Shown here: piece by piece, positions 1-7,956 of the stretch
Position numbering within the stretch: the first letter of the stretch is position 1
Layout of the letters: each line of letters starts with the position of its first letter
Assembly (NCBI GenBank): GCA_000720805.1
Contig: JODI01000055.1
Span: 1 to 56,417, forward strand
Direction of reading: 5' to 3'
DNA: 56,417 bases
Source: Streptomyces violaceoruber
GTDB lineage: Bacteria; Actinomycetota; Actinomycetes; Streptomycetales; Streptomycetaceae
Made by a program: the position numbers and the translations under genes
The notes under the pieces: generated by a model
Databases searched by the model: none
Told to the model about the DNA's origin: nothing
The model's input: only the letters and a program-made list of their open reading frames with translations

Positions 1-102
1 GGGACGTCGCAATCCACACCGAACCGGAAGGCCCTCACCTGTTCAAGACCCCTCAGCCGAGACCTGCCCCACCCGTCCACAACCTCCCGGGACAGAACAT
101 CT

Positions 103-243
103 AGGGCCCTTCTGATGGATCTCCGTGGGAGAAGGAGCGGCGTTCGGTGCGTGGCATGGGGGTCCCCCCGCTCGAGCGAAGTCGAGAGTGGGGGAGTGCG
201 TGCCGGGCGTCGCGACGCTGCGGAGATCCATCAGAAGGGCCCT
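103..243. repeat. MITE-like element bounded by 23-bp perfect inverted repeats
   Basis: Positions 103-125 and 221-243 are exact reverse complements over 23 bp; each carries the core TTCTGATGGATCTCCG or its complement. The 95-bp interior holds a second imperfect hairpin (about 161-195), with a run of C before a CTCGAGCGAAGTCGAGAG core and a run of G after it, a sequence type common in Streptomyces intergenic DNA. There is no coding potential and no clear target-site duplication next to the arms. It could be a miniature non-autonomous element or a large hairpin acting as a terminator downstream of the collagen-like gene, which ends at 372 on the minus strand. Confidence 0.6.
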
Positions 244-371
244 GGCGGCCCGAGCGGCGAAGCCGGGCGGCTCCGGGGCCGAGGCCGGCCCGCCGCCGGG
301 GCGATCCGACCGGTCACCACGCGAACGGTGCCCCCGCGGCCGAGGCCTCGGGGGCACCGCTCAGAGGGGAG

Positions 372-1151
372 TTACGGGGTCACATTGGCGCAGACCACGT
401 AGGCGGTGACGGGGACGCCCGCGCCCGTGGCGATGCCCTGCCACCCGGTGGGAGGCGTCACCGTGGTGCCGCCGATCGGGTAGCTCCCGGTGAGGGGAGT
501 CGTGGTCAGGGCTCCGCCGCCGGTGGCGACGTCGTTGACGTCACAGTTGACGGTCGCGGTTCCCAGAGCGGTGGCGGTGTTGACGTAGGAACTGCCCACC
601 GTGCCCTGAGCACCCTGCGCGCCCTGGGCGCCCTGGGCACCTTGCGCACCCTGGGCACCCTGCGCGCCCTGAGCACCCTGAGCACCCTGCGGACCCTGAA
701 CGCCAGGGACACCCTGGTCGCCCTGGGCACCCTGGGCGCCCTGCGCGCCCTGCGCGCCCTGCGCACCCTGCGCACCCTGGGCGCCCTGCGCACCCTGCGC
801 GCCCTGGGCGCCCTGCGGACCCTGCGGACCCTGGGGACCCTGCGGGCCTTGCGGACCCTTCTTGCCCGGCTTGCCCTGTGGCCCATCGTGACCGTGGTCG
901 TTGCCCCGGACCGCTGCCTGCCCCTCGGAGCCGGCCCTGCGGATCGCGTCGGCGATGGCGCCGGTGGGGGCGTTGTTCGCGCGCAGGTGCGGCGCCGCGC
1001 GGTCGCCGCTCGACCCCTGCATCGCGTCGGCGACAGCCACCGTGCTCGGGACGACGCTGAGCGCCACCGCGACCGCGCCCACCGACACCATCGTGGCGGA
1101 GCGCAGTCGGGAGATTCTGATCGTTCTGCGGTTCAAGAGAACCTTCCTCAC
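372..1151 (-). CDS. Secreted collagen-like (Gly-X-Y repeat) protein
   Basis: A 259-residue product. The N-terminus has basic residues, a hydrophobic stretch and an AVA-DA type cleavage site near residue 42, so it reads as a Sec signal peptide. From about residue 89 there are roughly 30 uninterrupted Gly-X-Y triplets, mostly GAQ and GPQ with a short GDQ-GVP-GVQ break in the middle, which would form a collagen-like triple helix. The last ~75 residues are a non-collagenous domain with two Cys, perhaps a trimerisation or surface-binding head. There is no LPXTG or lipobox, so it is probably secreted. The GTG start lacks a strong ribosome binding site. The repeat is also a DNA tandem array (about 600-880) and may vary in length between strains. 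Its binding partner is unknown. Confidence 0.85.
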   Translation of the reverse strand: MRKVLLNRRTIRISRLRSATMVSVGAVAVALSVVPSTVAVADAMQGSSGDRAAPHLRANNAPTGAIADAIRRAGSEGQAAVRGNDHGHDGPQGKPGKKGPQGPQGPQGPQGPQGAQGAQGAQGAQGAQGAQGAQGAQGAQGAQGDQGVPGVQGPQGAQGAQGAQGAQGAQGAQGAQGAQGAQGTVGSSYVNTATALGTATVNCDVNDVATGGGALTTTPLTGSYPIGGTTVTPPTGWQGIATGAGVPVTAYVVCANVTP

Positions 1152-1412
1152 GGTTGAGAGGGATCAGACCGTAAGCGCGCACTCTGTGCGTTTCATGTCG
1201 CTTGCGTGCCTCATCCCCTATGGACGTAGACAAGGCACTTCTTCCCGCTTCATGAAAAAATGATTATGTATCCGCCCTCTCGTGGACAAAGGTCACCCAC
1301 GCGACATCGATGGCTTTGGCGCCCATTCACCACACCGCCAAAAGGGTGACACCGGGTCGAATGTCCGGCTCCGCCCGGGGAGCGGGTGGCCGCGAGACCC
1401 CGAACAAGCGAA
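1152..1412. other. Upstream region of the collagen-like gene, with an AT-rich island
   Basis: This is the 5' region of the minus-strand collagen-like gene. A markedly AT-rich patch at about 1249-1270 stands out in this GC-rich background and is a plausible promoter or regulator-binding area. I could not identify a convincing -35/-10 pair or any open reading frame with good codon usage here. Confidence 0.35.
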
Positions 1413-1464
1413 GGCCCGTCGTCGTCTCTCCCGTCGGGGCGGACGGGAGAGACGACGACGGGCC
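1413..1464. terminator. Strong 23-bp hairpin terminator downstream of pckA
   Basis: Perfect inverted repeat: 1413-1435 pairs with 1442-1464 around a 6-nt loop. It lies about 120 bp past the pckA stop codon. The long perfect stem suits a rho-independent terminator of the kind that works without a U-tract in Streptomyces. Confidence 0.75.
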
Positions 1465-1586
1465 CAGGACCCCGCACGCCGTTGTACGAAGCCTCGCCGG
1501 TTCTGGGTACTTCCACCGCGGCCGGCCGTGACGATGTTGCTGGTCAGGGCACGACCGGACCGGCCGCGGCGTCTGGAAGGGCTGGT

Positions 1587-3410
1587 TCAGCCCAGGCGCT
1601 GCACCAGCGCGTGGTACTCGTCCCACAGCTCCTTGGGCGTGTGGTCGCCGAAGGTGTTGAGGTGGTCGGGGACCAGGGCGGCCTCCTCGCGCCAGACCTC
1701 CTTGTCGACCCTGAGCAGGAAGTCAAGGTCCGGCTCGGACAGCGCGAGTCCGTCGGTGTCGAGGGCCTCCTTGGTCGGCAGGATGCCGATCGGGGTCTCG
1801 ACGCCCTCCGCCTTGCCCTCCAGCCGCTCCACGATCCACTTCAGGACGCGGCTGTTCTCGCCGAAGCCGGGCCAGACGAACTTGCCCTCGTCGTTCTTGC
1901 GGAACCAGTTGACGTAGTAGATCTTCGGCAGCTTCGCCGGGTCCTTGTCCTTGGCCACGTCGACCCAGTGGCCCATGTAGTCGCCCATGTTGTAGCCGCA
2001 GAACGGCAGCATGGCGAACGGGTCGCGGCGCAGCTCGCCGACCTTGCCCTCGGCTGCGGCGGTCTTCTCGGAGGCCACGTTGGCGCCGAGGAAGACGCCG
2101 TGGTTCCAGTCGAAGGACTCCGTCACCAGCGGTACGGCGGTGGCGCGGCGCCCACCGAAGAGGATCGCGGAGATCGGCACGCCCCTGGGGTCCTCCCACT
2201 CGGGCGCGATGATCGGGCACTGGGCGGCAGGGGTGGTGAAGCGGGCGTTGGGGTGGGCGGCGGGCTCGTCCGAGTCCGGGGTCCAGTCCCGGCCCTTCCA
2301 GTCGGTGAGGTGGGCGGGAGTCTCCTCGGTCATGCCCTCCCACCAGATGTCGTTGTCGTCGGTGAGCGCCACGTTGGTGAAGACGGAGTTGCCCCACAGC
2401 GTCTTCATCGCGTTGGCGTTGGTGTGCTCACCGGTGCCAGGCGCGACGCCGAAGAAGCCGGCCTCGGGGTTGATCGCGTACAGGCGGCCGTCCTCACCGA
2501 AGCGCATCCAGGCGATGTCGTCACCGATGGTCTCGACCGTCCAGCCGGAGACCGTGGGCTCCAGCATGGCGAGGTTGGTCTTGCCGCACGCGCTCGGGAA
2601 GGCCGCGGCGACGTACTTCGGCCCACCGGTGGGCGGGGTCAGCTTCAGGATCAGCATGTGCTCGGCCAGCCAGCCCTCGTCGCGGGCCATGACGGAGGCG
2701 ATGCGCAGGGCGTAGCACTTCTTGCCGAGCAGGGCGTTGCCGCCGTAGCCGGAGCCGTAGGACCAGATCTCGCGGGTCTCCGGGAAGTGCGAGATGTACT
2801 TGGTGGAGTTGCAGGGCCACGGCACGTCCGCCTCGCCCTCCTCCAGCGGCGCTCCGAGCGTGTGCACGGCACGCACGAAGAATCCGTCGGAGCCGAGTTC
2901 GTCGAGAACCGGCTGTCCCATGCGGGTCATGGTGCGCATGGACACGGCCACGTAGGCGGAGTCGGTGATCTCGACGCCTATCGCGGACAGGTCCGAGCCG
3001 AGAGGGCCCATGCAGAACGGGACGACGTACATCGTCCGACCCTTCATGGAGCCGCGGAAGACGCCCTTCTCACCGGCGAAGATCTCCCGCATCTGAGCGG
3101 GGTCCTTCCAGTGGTTGGTCGGGCCGGCGTCCTCCTCCTTCTCGGAGCAGATGAAGGTGCGGTCCTCGACCCGGGCGACATCGGTCGGGTCGGACGCCGC
3201 GTAGTACGAGTTCGGGCGCTTGATCGGGTCGAGTTTCTTGAAGGTGCCCTTCGCCACGAGCTCCTCGCACAGGCGCTCGTACTCCGCTTCGGATCCGTCA
3301 CACCAGACCACGCTGTCCGGCTGCGTCAGTTCTGCGATCTCGTTCACCCACGAGACCAGTTCCTTGTGGTGGGTGGGGATGACGGGGGGAGCCACGATGT
3401 CGCGCGCCAC
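1587..3410 (-). CDS. pckA: Phosphoenolpyruvate carboxykinase (GTP)
   Basis: A 607-residue cytosolic enzyme that converts oxaloacetate plus GTP to PEP, CO2 and GDP, the entry to gluconeogenesis from TCA intermediates. Length matches the GTP-dependent family. Visible motifs are the PEP/oxaloacetate loop [11 protein letters not shown] (about 135-145), the P-loop with the reactive Cys, FPSACGKTN (271-279, Cys275), and the metal-binding IGDDIAWM (295-302), which separate it from the ATP-dependent family. The GTG start at 3408-3410 has AGGAG five bases upstream. It is monocistronic, with a strong hairpin at 1413-1464 behind it and a 318-bp regulatory gap before the divergent haemolysin-like gene. 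Confidence 0.97.
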   Translation of the reverse strand: MARDIVAPPVIPTHHKELVSWVNEIAELTQPDSVVWCDGSEAEYERLCEELVAKGTFKKLDPIKRPNSYYAASDPTDVARVEDRTFICSEKEEDAGPTNHWKDPAQMREIFAGEKGVFRGSMKGRTMYVVPFCMGPLGSDLSAIGVEITDSAYVAVSMRTMTRMGQPVLDELGSDGFFVRAVHTLGAPLEEGEADVPWPCNSTKYISHFPETREIWSYGSGYGGNALLGKKCYALRIASVMARDEGWLAEHMLILKLTPPTGGPKYVAAAFPSACGKTNLAMLEPTVSGWTVETIGDDIAWMRFGEDGRLYAINPEAGFFGVAPGTGEHTNANAMKTLWGNSVFTNVALTDDNDIWWEGMTEETPAHLTDWKGRDWTPDSDEPAAHPNARFTTPAAQCPIIAPEWEDPRGVPISAILFGGRRATAVPLVTESFDWNHGVFLGANVASEKTAAAEGKVGELRRDPFAMLPFCGYNMGDYMGHWVDVAKDKDPAKLPKIYYVNWFRKNDEGKFVWPGFGENSRVLKWIVERLEGKAEGVETPIGILPTKEALDTDGLALSEPDLDFLLRVDKEVWREEAALVPDHLNTFGDHTPKELWDEYHALVQRLG

Positions 3411-3728
3411 GATTGCTCCTAGATGCCGGGTACATGAGGGTTTTCAGCTGGGAGGCCCCGTGGGGGCTGCGACCCGGATGCTTCAGACAGGTGATCTCTG
3501 GCGCTCATCCGGTGCCGACTGCACTCATATGATCATCCGACGAGAGCGCCCATCTGTCCAGAGGGGCTCACAAGTGAGCGAAGTGAGGATCGCCACGGTT
3601 AGAATGGACGTTTTGCGTCCACGTGGGATTCAACTGACGCTCTCTTTGGGTAACTCCCATGAGAGGATGGCCACTCTTGGGCAGTCATCTCATCTGACTG
3701 ACCCGCTACTTACGGTTGCGTAGGTACG
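3411..3728. promoter_or_regulatory. Divergent pckA / haemolysin III control region
   Basis: A gene-free 318-bp gap. Dyads seen by eye: GCTCAC-AA-GTGAGC at 3566-3579, a small stem TGGACG/CGTCCA at 3605-3621, and CAGTCA-N7-TGACTG at 3682-3700. On the plus strand TACGAT (3725-3730) ends seven bases before the ATG at 3738, which is the spacing of a leaderless -10 box. The palindromes are candidate operators for carbon-responsive control of pckA; no regulator can be named. Confidence 0.45.
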
Positions 3729-3737
3729 ATGCGCCGT

Positions 3738-4445
3738 ATGACTGCGTCCGTCCCCGACGCGCCTACGGACGGCCCGGCCACCGCCGGGCGCGGCCCCGTC
3801 GCGCTCTCACTGCCGCATCCGGTCAAACCCAAGCTCCGGGGCTGGTTGCACCTCGGCATGTTTCCGGCCGTGCTCATCGCCGGACTGGTGCTCACCGCCC
3901 TCGCCGACACCTCCAGAGCCCGCCTGGCCTGCGCGATCTACGTACTGACGGCATGCCTGCTGTTCGGCGTGAGCGCGCTGTACCACCGGGGTGACTGGAG
4001 CCCCAGGATGGACGGCATCCTGCGCCGCCTGGACCACGCCAACATCTTCCTGATCATCGCCGGCACCTACACCCCCCTGACGATGCTGCTCCTGCCCGCC
4101 GCCAAGGGGCAGTGGCTGCTGTGGGGCATCTGGGGCGCCGCGGCGGCCGGGATCGTCTTCCGCGTCTTCTGGGTCGGCGCCCCGCGCTGGCTCTACACCC
4201 CCTGCTACATCGCGATGGGCTGGGCCGCCGTCTTCTTCCTGCCCGACTTCATGCGCGCGGGCGGCGTCGCGGTGCTGGTCCTGGTGATCGTCGGCGGCCT
4301 CCTCTACAGCGCGGGCGGAGTGATCTACGGCCTCAAGCGCCCGAACCCCTCACCGCGCTGGTTCGGCTTCCACGAGGTGTTCCACTCCCTGACCCTGGCG
4401 GCCTTCATCGCGCACTACGTGTCCATCTCGCTGATCGCGTACTAG
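3738..4445 (+). CDS. Haemolysin III family (YqfA/PAQR-like) integral membrane protein
   Basis: A product of about 235 residues with seven predicted membrane spans and the family signatures: SALYHRG with its conserved His in the second span region, RLDHANIFLIIAGTYTP in the middle, and a C-terminal HEVFHSLTLAAFIAHY carrying the other metal-ligand His residues. The superfamily includes putative zinc-dependent membrane hydrolases; haemolytic activity should not be assumed. I prefer the ATG at 3738 to the in-frame ATG at 3729 because TACGAT sits at leaderless spacing before it and no Shine-Dalgarno is present. A hairpin terminator follows. Confidence 0.9.
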   Translation: MTASVPDAPTDGPATAGRGPVALSLPHPVKPKLRGWLHLGMFPAVLIAGLVLTALADTSRARLACAIYVLTACLLFGVSALYHRGDWSPRMDGILRRLDHANIFLIIAGTYTPLTMLLLPAAKGQWLLWGIWGAAAAGIVFRVFWVGAPRWLYTPCYIAMGWAAVFFLPDFMRAGGVAVLVLVIVGGLLYSAGGVIYGLKRPNPSPRWFGFHEVFHSLTLAAFIAHYVSISLIAY

Positions 4446-4487
4446 CGGGCGACCCCACACCTCCAGCACCTCCCGCACCGGGAGCGG

Positions 4488-4517
4488 CGGCCACGGCTTT
4501 CGAGCCGTGGCCGTTTT
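4488..4517 (+). terminator. Intrinsic terminator with TTCG loop and T run
   Basis: An 11-bp perfect stem (4488-4498 with 4503-4513) closed by a TTCG tetraloop and followed by TTTT. It lies 43 bp after the haemolysin III-like stop and is the most classical terminator in the window. Confidence 0.85.
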
Positions 4518-4563
4518 CGTGTGCCGGAAGACACCCCACGCCAGCACTGGAAGGAACTACCCA

Positions 4564-4613
4564 TTGACATCTACCAGCTTTTGACAGTTACTCTCATTTC
4601 ATGGCTACTGTCA
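4564..4613 (+). promoter_or_regulatory. Leaderless-type promoter and dyad at the MFS exporter start
   Basis: TTGACA at 4564-4569 and TACTCT at 4589-4594 are separated by 19 bp, with the ATG six bases after the -10-like box and no Shine-Dalgarno. TGACAGT (4582-4588) and ACTGTCA (4607-4613) form an inverted repeat spanning the -10 and start codon, a plausible operator for the TetR regulator encoded in the same transcript. Confidence 0.45.
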
Positions 4614-6187
4614 CTCACTCTTTCGAGGTGCGGCCCGACCCCCGCCGCTGGTGGGCCCTCACCGCCCTGGTCGCGAGCATGCTGACCCTCGGCTTCGACA
4701 TGACGATCCTCAACGTGGCGCTACCGACGATGGCCGGCGATCTCGGTGCCGGCACCGGTCAGCAGCAGTGGATGGCGGACGCGTACGTCGTCGTCTTCGC
4801 GGCGCTGATGCTCCCCGCCGGGCTGCTCGGCGACCGGTTCGGGCGGCGGCGGATGCTGATCGTCGGTCTGGGGATCTTCCTGGCCGGCTCGGTCCTCGGA
4901 GCACTGGCCGCGGACGTGAACGCGGTCATCGCCGCCCGCGCGGTGATGGGGATCGGCGGCGCCCTCGTCACCCCGCTCGCGTTCTCCGTCCTGCCCTCGC
5001 TGTTCGCCGCCGACGAGCGCACGAAGGCCGTCGGCGTCATCTCCGCCGCCTCCGCGCTCGGCATGCCGCTCGGCCCGATCATCGGCGGCTGGCTGCTCAA
5101 CCACTTCTGGTGGGGCTCGGTCTTCCTGGTCAACGTCCCGATGGCCGCCCTCGGCGTCGCCGCCTGCGTCTTCCTGCTGCCCGAGACCCTCGACCCCTCC
5201 TCCCCCAGGGTCGACACCGTCTCCACCGCGCTCACCGCGACCGGCCTGGGCGCCCTGATCTACGCGATCATCGAGGCGCCCACCCGCGGCTGGGGCGACC
5301 TGCTGGTGCTGGGCATGTTCGGCGCGGCCGTCGTACTGCTCGCCGCCCTGGTGCTGCGCGAGCGCCGGACGGCCCGCCCCATGCTCGACATGACCCTGCT
5401 CGCGCAGCGCGGTTTCCTGTTCAACACCCTCGCCGCCACTCTGGTGATGTTCACCCTGTCGGGCCTGCTGTTCGTGCTGCCGCCGTATCTGCAGGCGGTG
5501 CTGGGCCACGACGCCCTCGGGACCGGTCTGCGGCTGCTGCCGATGATGGGCGGCCTGATGATCGCCGCGAAGGGCGCACAGCCGGTCGTGGCACGCCTCG
5601 GTCCGCGTGCCGTGGTGAGCGCGGGCCTGGTGGTACTGGCCTTCTCCGCGCTGCTCGGCAGCCGTACGACGGTCGACTCCGGATACGGCTTCACCGCGCT
5701 GTGGCTCTCCCTCACCGGCGTCGGCTTCGGCTTCTCGGTCGTCCCTGCGATGGACGGCGCCCTCGGCGCCCTGCCCCGCGACCGGGCCGGCAGCGGATCG
5801 GGCCTGCTGATGACGGTCCGCCAGGTCGGCGCCGCGATCGGCATCGCCCTGCTCGGCAGCCTGCTGGCCGGCACCTTCCGCGACCGGCTCGACGTCACCG
5901 GGCTGCCCGCCGGGGCCGCCGACGCCGCCGGGGACTCCGTGGTCGCCGCCCACCTGGTCGCCCGGCGGACCGGCTCGGCCGACCTGGCCGCCTCCGCGAA
6001 CAGCGCGTACGTCCACGGCATGGGCGTCGTCCTGCTGGTGTGCGGCATCGCGGCCCTGGCCGCCGCGCTGCTGGCCGCCGCGTTCCTGCCGGGCACACCG
6101 GACACCCCGGGAGGCCGGACTCCGGATGGCCAGACTCCGGAAGACACCCGGGACATGGCCACCCCGCAGGCCGATGCCGGACAATGA
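4601..6187 (+). CDS. MFS drug:H+ antiporter, DHA2 (EmrB/QacA) type
   Basis: A 528-residue protein with about 14 hydrophobic spans, the length and topology of the DHA2 family. The N-terminal motif-A region reads GLLGDRFGRRRMLI and an early span carries the DMTILNVALPTM signature of the family. It should export hydrophobic or cationic drugs, or an endogenous metabolite, using the proton gradient. The C-terminal ~35 residues are a polar Pro/Thr/Gly-rich tail. Its stop overlaps the start of the TetR gene (ATGA), so the two are translationally coupled, the usual arrangement of a self-regulated efflux unit. The substrate cannot be read from the sequence. Confidence 0.93.
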   Translation: MATVTHSFEVRPDPRRWWALTALVASMLTLGFDMTILNVALPTMAGDLGAGTGQQQWMADAYVVVFAALMLPAGLLGDRFGRRRMLIVGLGIFLAGSVLGALAADVNAVIAARAVMGIGGALVTPLAFSVLPSLFAADERTKAVGVISAASALGMPLGPIIGGWLLNHFWWGSVFLVNVPMAALGVAACVFLLPETLDPSSPRVDTVSTALTATGLGALIYAIIEAPTRGWGDLLVLGMFGAAVVLLAALVLRERRTARPMLDMTLLAQRGFLFNTLAATLVMFTLSGLLFVLPPYLQAVLGHDALGTGLRLLPMMGGLMIAAKGAQPVVARLGPRAVVSAGLVVLAFSALLGSRTTVDSGYGFTALWLSLTGVGFGFSVVPAMDGALGALPRDRAGSGSGLLMTVRQVGAAIGIALLGSLLAGTFRDRLDVTGLPAGAADAAGDSVVAAHLVARRTGSADLAASANSAYVHGMGVVLLVCGIAALAAALLAAAFLPGTPDTPGGRTPDGQTPEDTRDMATPQADAGQ

Positions 6188-6822
6188 CGTCCATGACGCC
6201 CGCACGCACCTCTCCCGCCACCGACCGCCCCCAGCTGGGCCTTCGCGAGCGGAAGAAGATCAAGACCCGGACGGCGATCCGCGACGCGACATACGCGCTG
6301 ATCGGCGAACAGGGCTACGACGCCACGACGATCGAGCAGATCGCCGAACGCGCCGAGGTGTCACCGTCCACGGTCTTCCGCTACTTCCCGACGAAGGAGG
6401 ACATCGTCCTCACGGACGAGTACGACCCGGTCCTGCTGGAGGAACTGCGTGCCCGGCCCGCGGGCGAACCGTGGATGACCTCCCTGCGGTACGTCATGCG
6501 GAAGGCCATCGGCCTCGGAGCGGCCGAGGATCCGGAGGTCACCCGGCTGCGGTCACGGCTGATGGTCGAGGTCCCCGCGGTGCGCGCGCGGATGATGGAG
6601 AGCATGTCCGTCACCGGCACACTGCTCGCCCACGCCGTCGCGGAGCGCACCGGACGCGAGGAGGACAGTCTGGAGGTACGGGTCTACACGATGTCCCTCA
6701 TCGGCGGCCTGGCCGAGGTCTCCCTGTACTGGGCCGCGAACGACTTCCGGGACGACCTCCGCGACCTCCTCGACCGCGCCCTGGACGTCTTCGAGTACGG
6801 CCTCCCGCCGAGAAAGTCCTGA
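6184..6822 (+). CDS. TetR family transcriptional regulator
   Basis: A 212-residue protein. The N-terminal DNA-binding domain is clear: KIKTRTAIRDATYALI, then the helix-turn-helix TTIEQIAERAEVSPSTVFRYF (about 40-60) ending in the FPTKEDIV linker typical of the family. The C-terminal ~140 residues are the helical ligand-binding/dimer domain. The start ATG (6184-6186) overlaps the MFS stop TGA (6185-6187), so it is made in fixed ratio with the exporter it probably represses. The dyad at 4582-4613 is the natural operator candidate. Confidence 0.93.
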   Translation: MTSMTPARTSPATDRPQLGLRERKKIKTRTAIRDATYALIGEQGYDATTIEQIAERAEVSPSTVFRYFPTKEDIVLTDEYDPVLLEELRARPAGEPWMTSLRYVMRKAIGLGAAEDPEVTRLRSRLMVEVPAVRARMMESMSVTGTLLAHAVAERTGREEDSLEVRVYTMSLIGGLAEVSLYWAANDFRDDLRDLLDRALDVFEYGLPPRKS

Positions 6823-6855
6823 GGTCACCGCCCTCCCCCGTGACATCCTGACCCG

Positions 6856-7587
6856 GTGAGCGCATGCGAGATCCTCATCGAATTCGCCCCCGAGCTGGGA
6901 GTGTTCGTCCCCCGCGGACGCCGGTCCGGCGCCACCCCGGCCACCACCGACGGTGTCTCCACCCTGGGTCATGTCGTCGAATCGCTGGGCGTCCCGCTGA
7001 CCGAGGTCGGCGCGCTGGTCGTGGACGGCCGCGAGGTCCCCGTGTCGCACCTCCCGGCCGCGGGCGAGTCCGTGGAGGTGCGGGCCGTCGAGCGCCCCCA
7101 ACGGGTCCCCGGGGCTCCCCTGCGCTTCCTCCTCGACGTCCACCTCGGCACCCTCGCCCGTCGGCTGCGCCTGCTCGGCGTGGACACGGCCTACGAGTCG
7201 ACGGACATCGGTGATCCGGCCCTCGCCGCCCGCTCGGCCGCCGAGCGGCGCGTCATGCTGAGCCGCGACCGGGGCCTGCTGCGCCGCCGCGAACTGTGGG
7301 CCGGCGCCTTCGTCTACAGCACCAGCTCCGAGGAGCAACTCCGGGACGTGCTGGAGCGGTTCCGCCCCGAGCTCAGGCCCTGGACCCGGTGCACCGCCTG
7401 CAACGGCCTGCTGCGGGAGGCCACCAAGGAGGAGGTCTCCGGCCAGCTGGAGGGCGGGACGCAGCGGTCGTACGACGTCTTCGCGCAGTGCCGGGAGTGC
7501 GGCCGGGCGTACTGGAAGGGCGCGCACCACGAGCAGTTGGAGGCCATCGTGGAGCGCGCGTTGAGCATGCGTACCCACGAGAGTTGA
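6856..7587 (+). CDS. Ubiquitin-like domain plus Mut7-C (PIN-like) RNase-type protein
   Basis: A 243-residue protein in three parts. Residues 1-80 look like a ThiS/MoaD-type beta-grasp (ubiquitin-like) fold ending in an ESVEVRAVERP strand. Residues 85-165 contain LRFLLDVHLGTLARRLRLLGVDT and VMLSRDRGLLRRR, the acidic motifs of Mut7-C/PIN-like nucleases. Residues 175-225 carry two CxxC pairs (CTAC and CREC) forming a zinc ribbon. The Ub-Mut7C architecture is known in bacteria; the substrate RNA is not. It starts at a GTG 33 bp after the TetR stop, with CATCCT six bases upstream and no Shine-Dalgarno, so it may be leaderless. Confidence 0.87.
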   Translation: MSACEILIEFAPELGVFVPRGRRSGATPATTDGVSTLGHVVESLGVPLTEVGALVVDGREVPVSHLPAAGESVEVRAVERPQRVPGAPLRFLLDVHLGTLARRLRLLGVDTAYESTDIGDPALAARSAAERRVMLSRDRGLLRRRELWAGAFVYSTSSEEQLRDVLERFRPELRPWTRCTACNGLLREATKEEVSGQLEGGTQRSYDVFAQCRECGRAYWKGAHHEQLEAIVERALSMRTHES

Positions 7588-7635
7588 GTAGCTGCGCCGA
7601 TCACCGCGCCCCGGCCCGCGCGATGGGATGGCCGC

Positions 7636-7956
7636 ATGACCACAGCGCGGCAGCCCGTCACCCGTCACCTCACCGGATGGTCCGTAGCCGGACTCGTCCT
7701 GCTCCTGCCGACCGTCGGCCTCGCCTGGATCGCCGCGCTCGCCACCGAGCGCGGCAGCCGCTGCCTGACCTATGGGGAGCAGTGCTCGACGGTCCCGGGC
7801 GGACTCCTCCACGGCCTGTTCTGGGCAGCGCTCGCGGCCGGTGTGCTGGCACTGGCATGGCCCCGAACCCAGGCGGTGTCCGCCAGGGCCGGGGCCGTGC
7901 TGGTGCAGTGGGCCGCTCAGCTCGCGCTGGGCGTGCTGATCCTCAGCGGCGCCTGA
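7636..7956 (+). CDS. Small membrane protein, unknown function
   Basis: A 106-residue protein with three predicted membrane spans (about 13-38, 58-76, 84-104). Between the first and second lies a short extracellular-type loop with two Cys (RCLTYGEQC) that could form a disulphide. No family is recognised. It converges on the copper-radical oxidase gene and the two reading frames overlap by 14 bp at their 3' ends (7943-7956), so there is no room for an independent terminator between them. Confidence 0.7.
   Translation: MTTARQPVTRHLTGWSVAGLVLLLPTVGLAWIAALATERGSRCLTYGEQCSTVPGGLLHGLFWAALAAGVLALAWPRTQAVSARAGAVLVQWAAQLALGVLILSGA

Noticed and set aside
600..880. CRISPR-like or repeat array in the collagen gene
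   Set aside because: The periodicity is 9 bp (Gly-X-Y codons) with no spacers; it is coding repeat DNA.
1386..3422. 678-codon plus-strand open frame
   Set aside because: It is the antisense shadow of pckA; its translation is Val/Gly/Arg-rich low complexity and has no ribosome site.
3738..4445. Haemolysin toxin
   Set aside because: Family name only; the sequence shows a PAQR-like membrane protein with conserved metal-site His residues.
4651..6183. Extension of the TetR frame back through the MFS gene
   Set aside because: The N-terminal part is an Arg-rich out-of-frame reading of the exporter; the TetR domain starts at the ATGA overlap.
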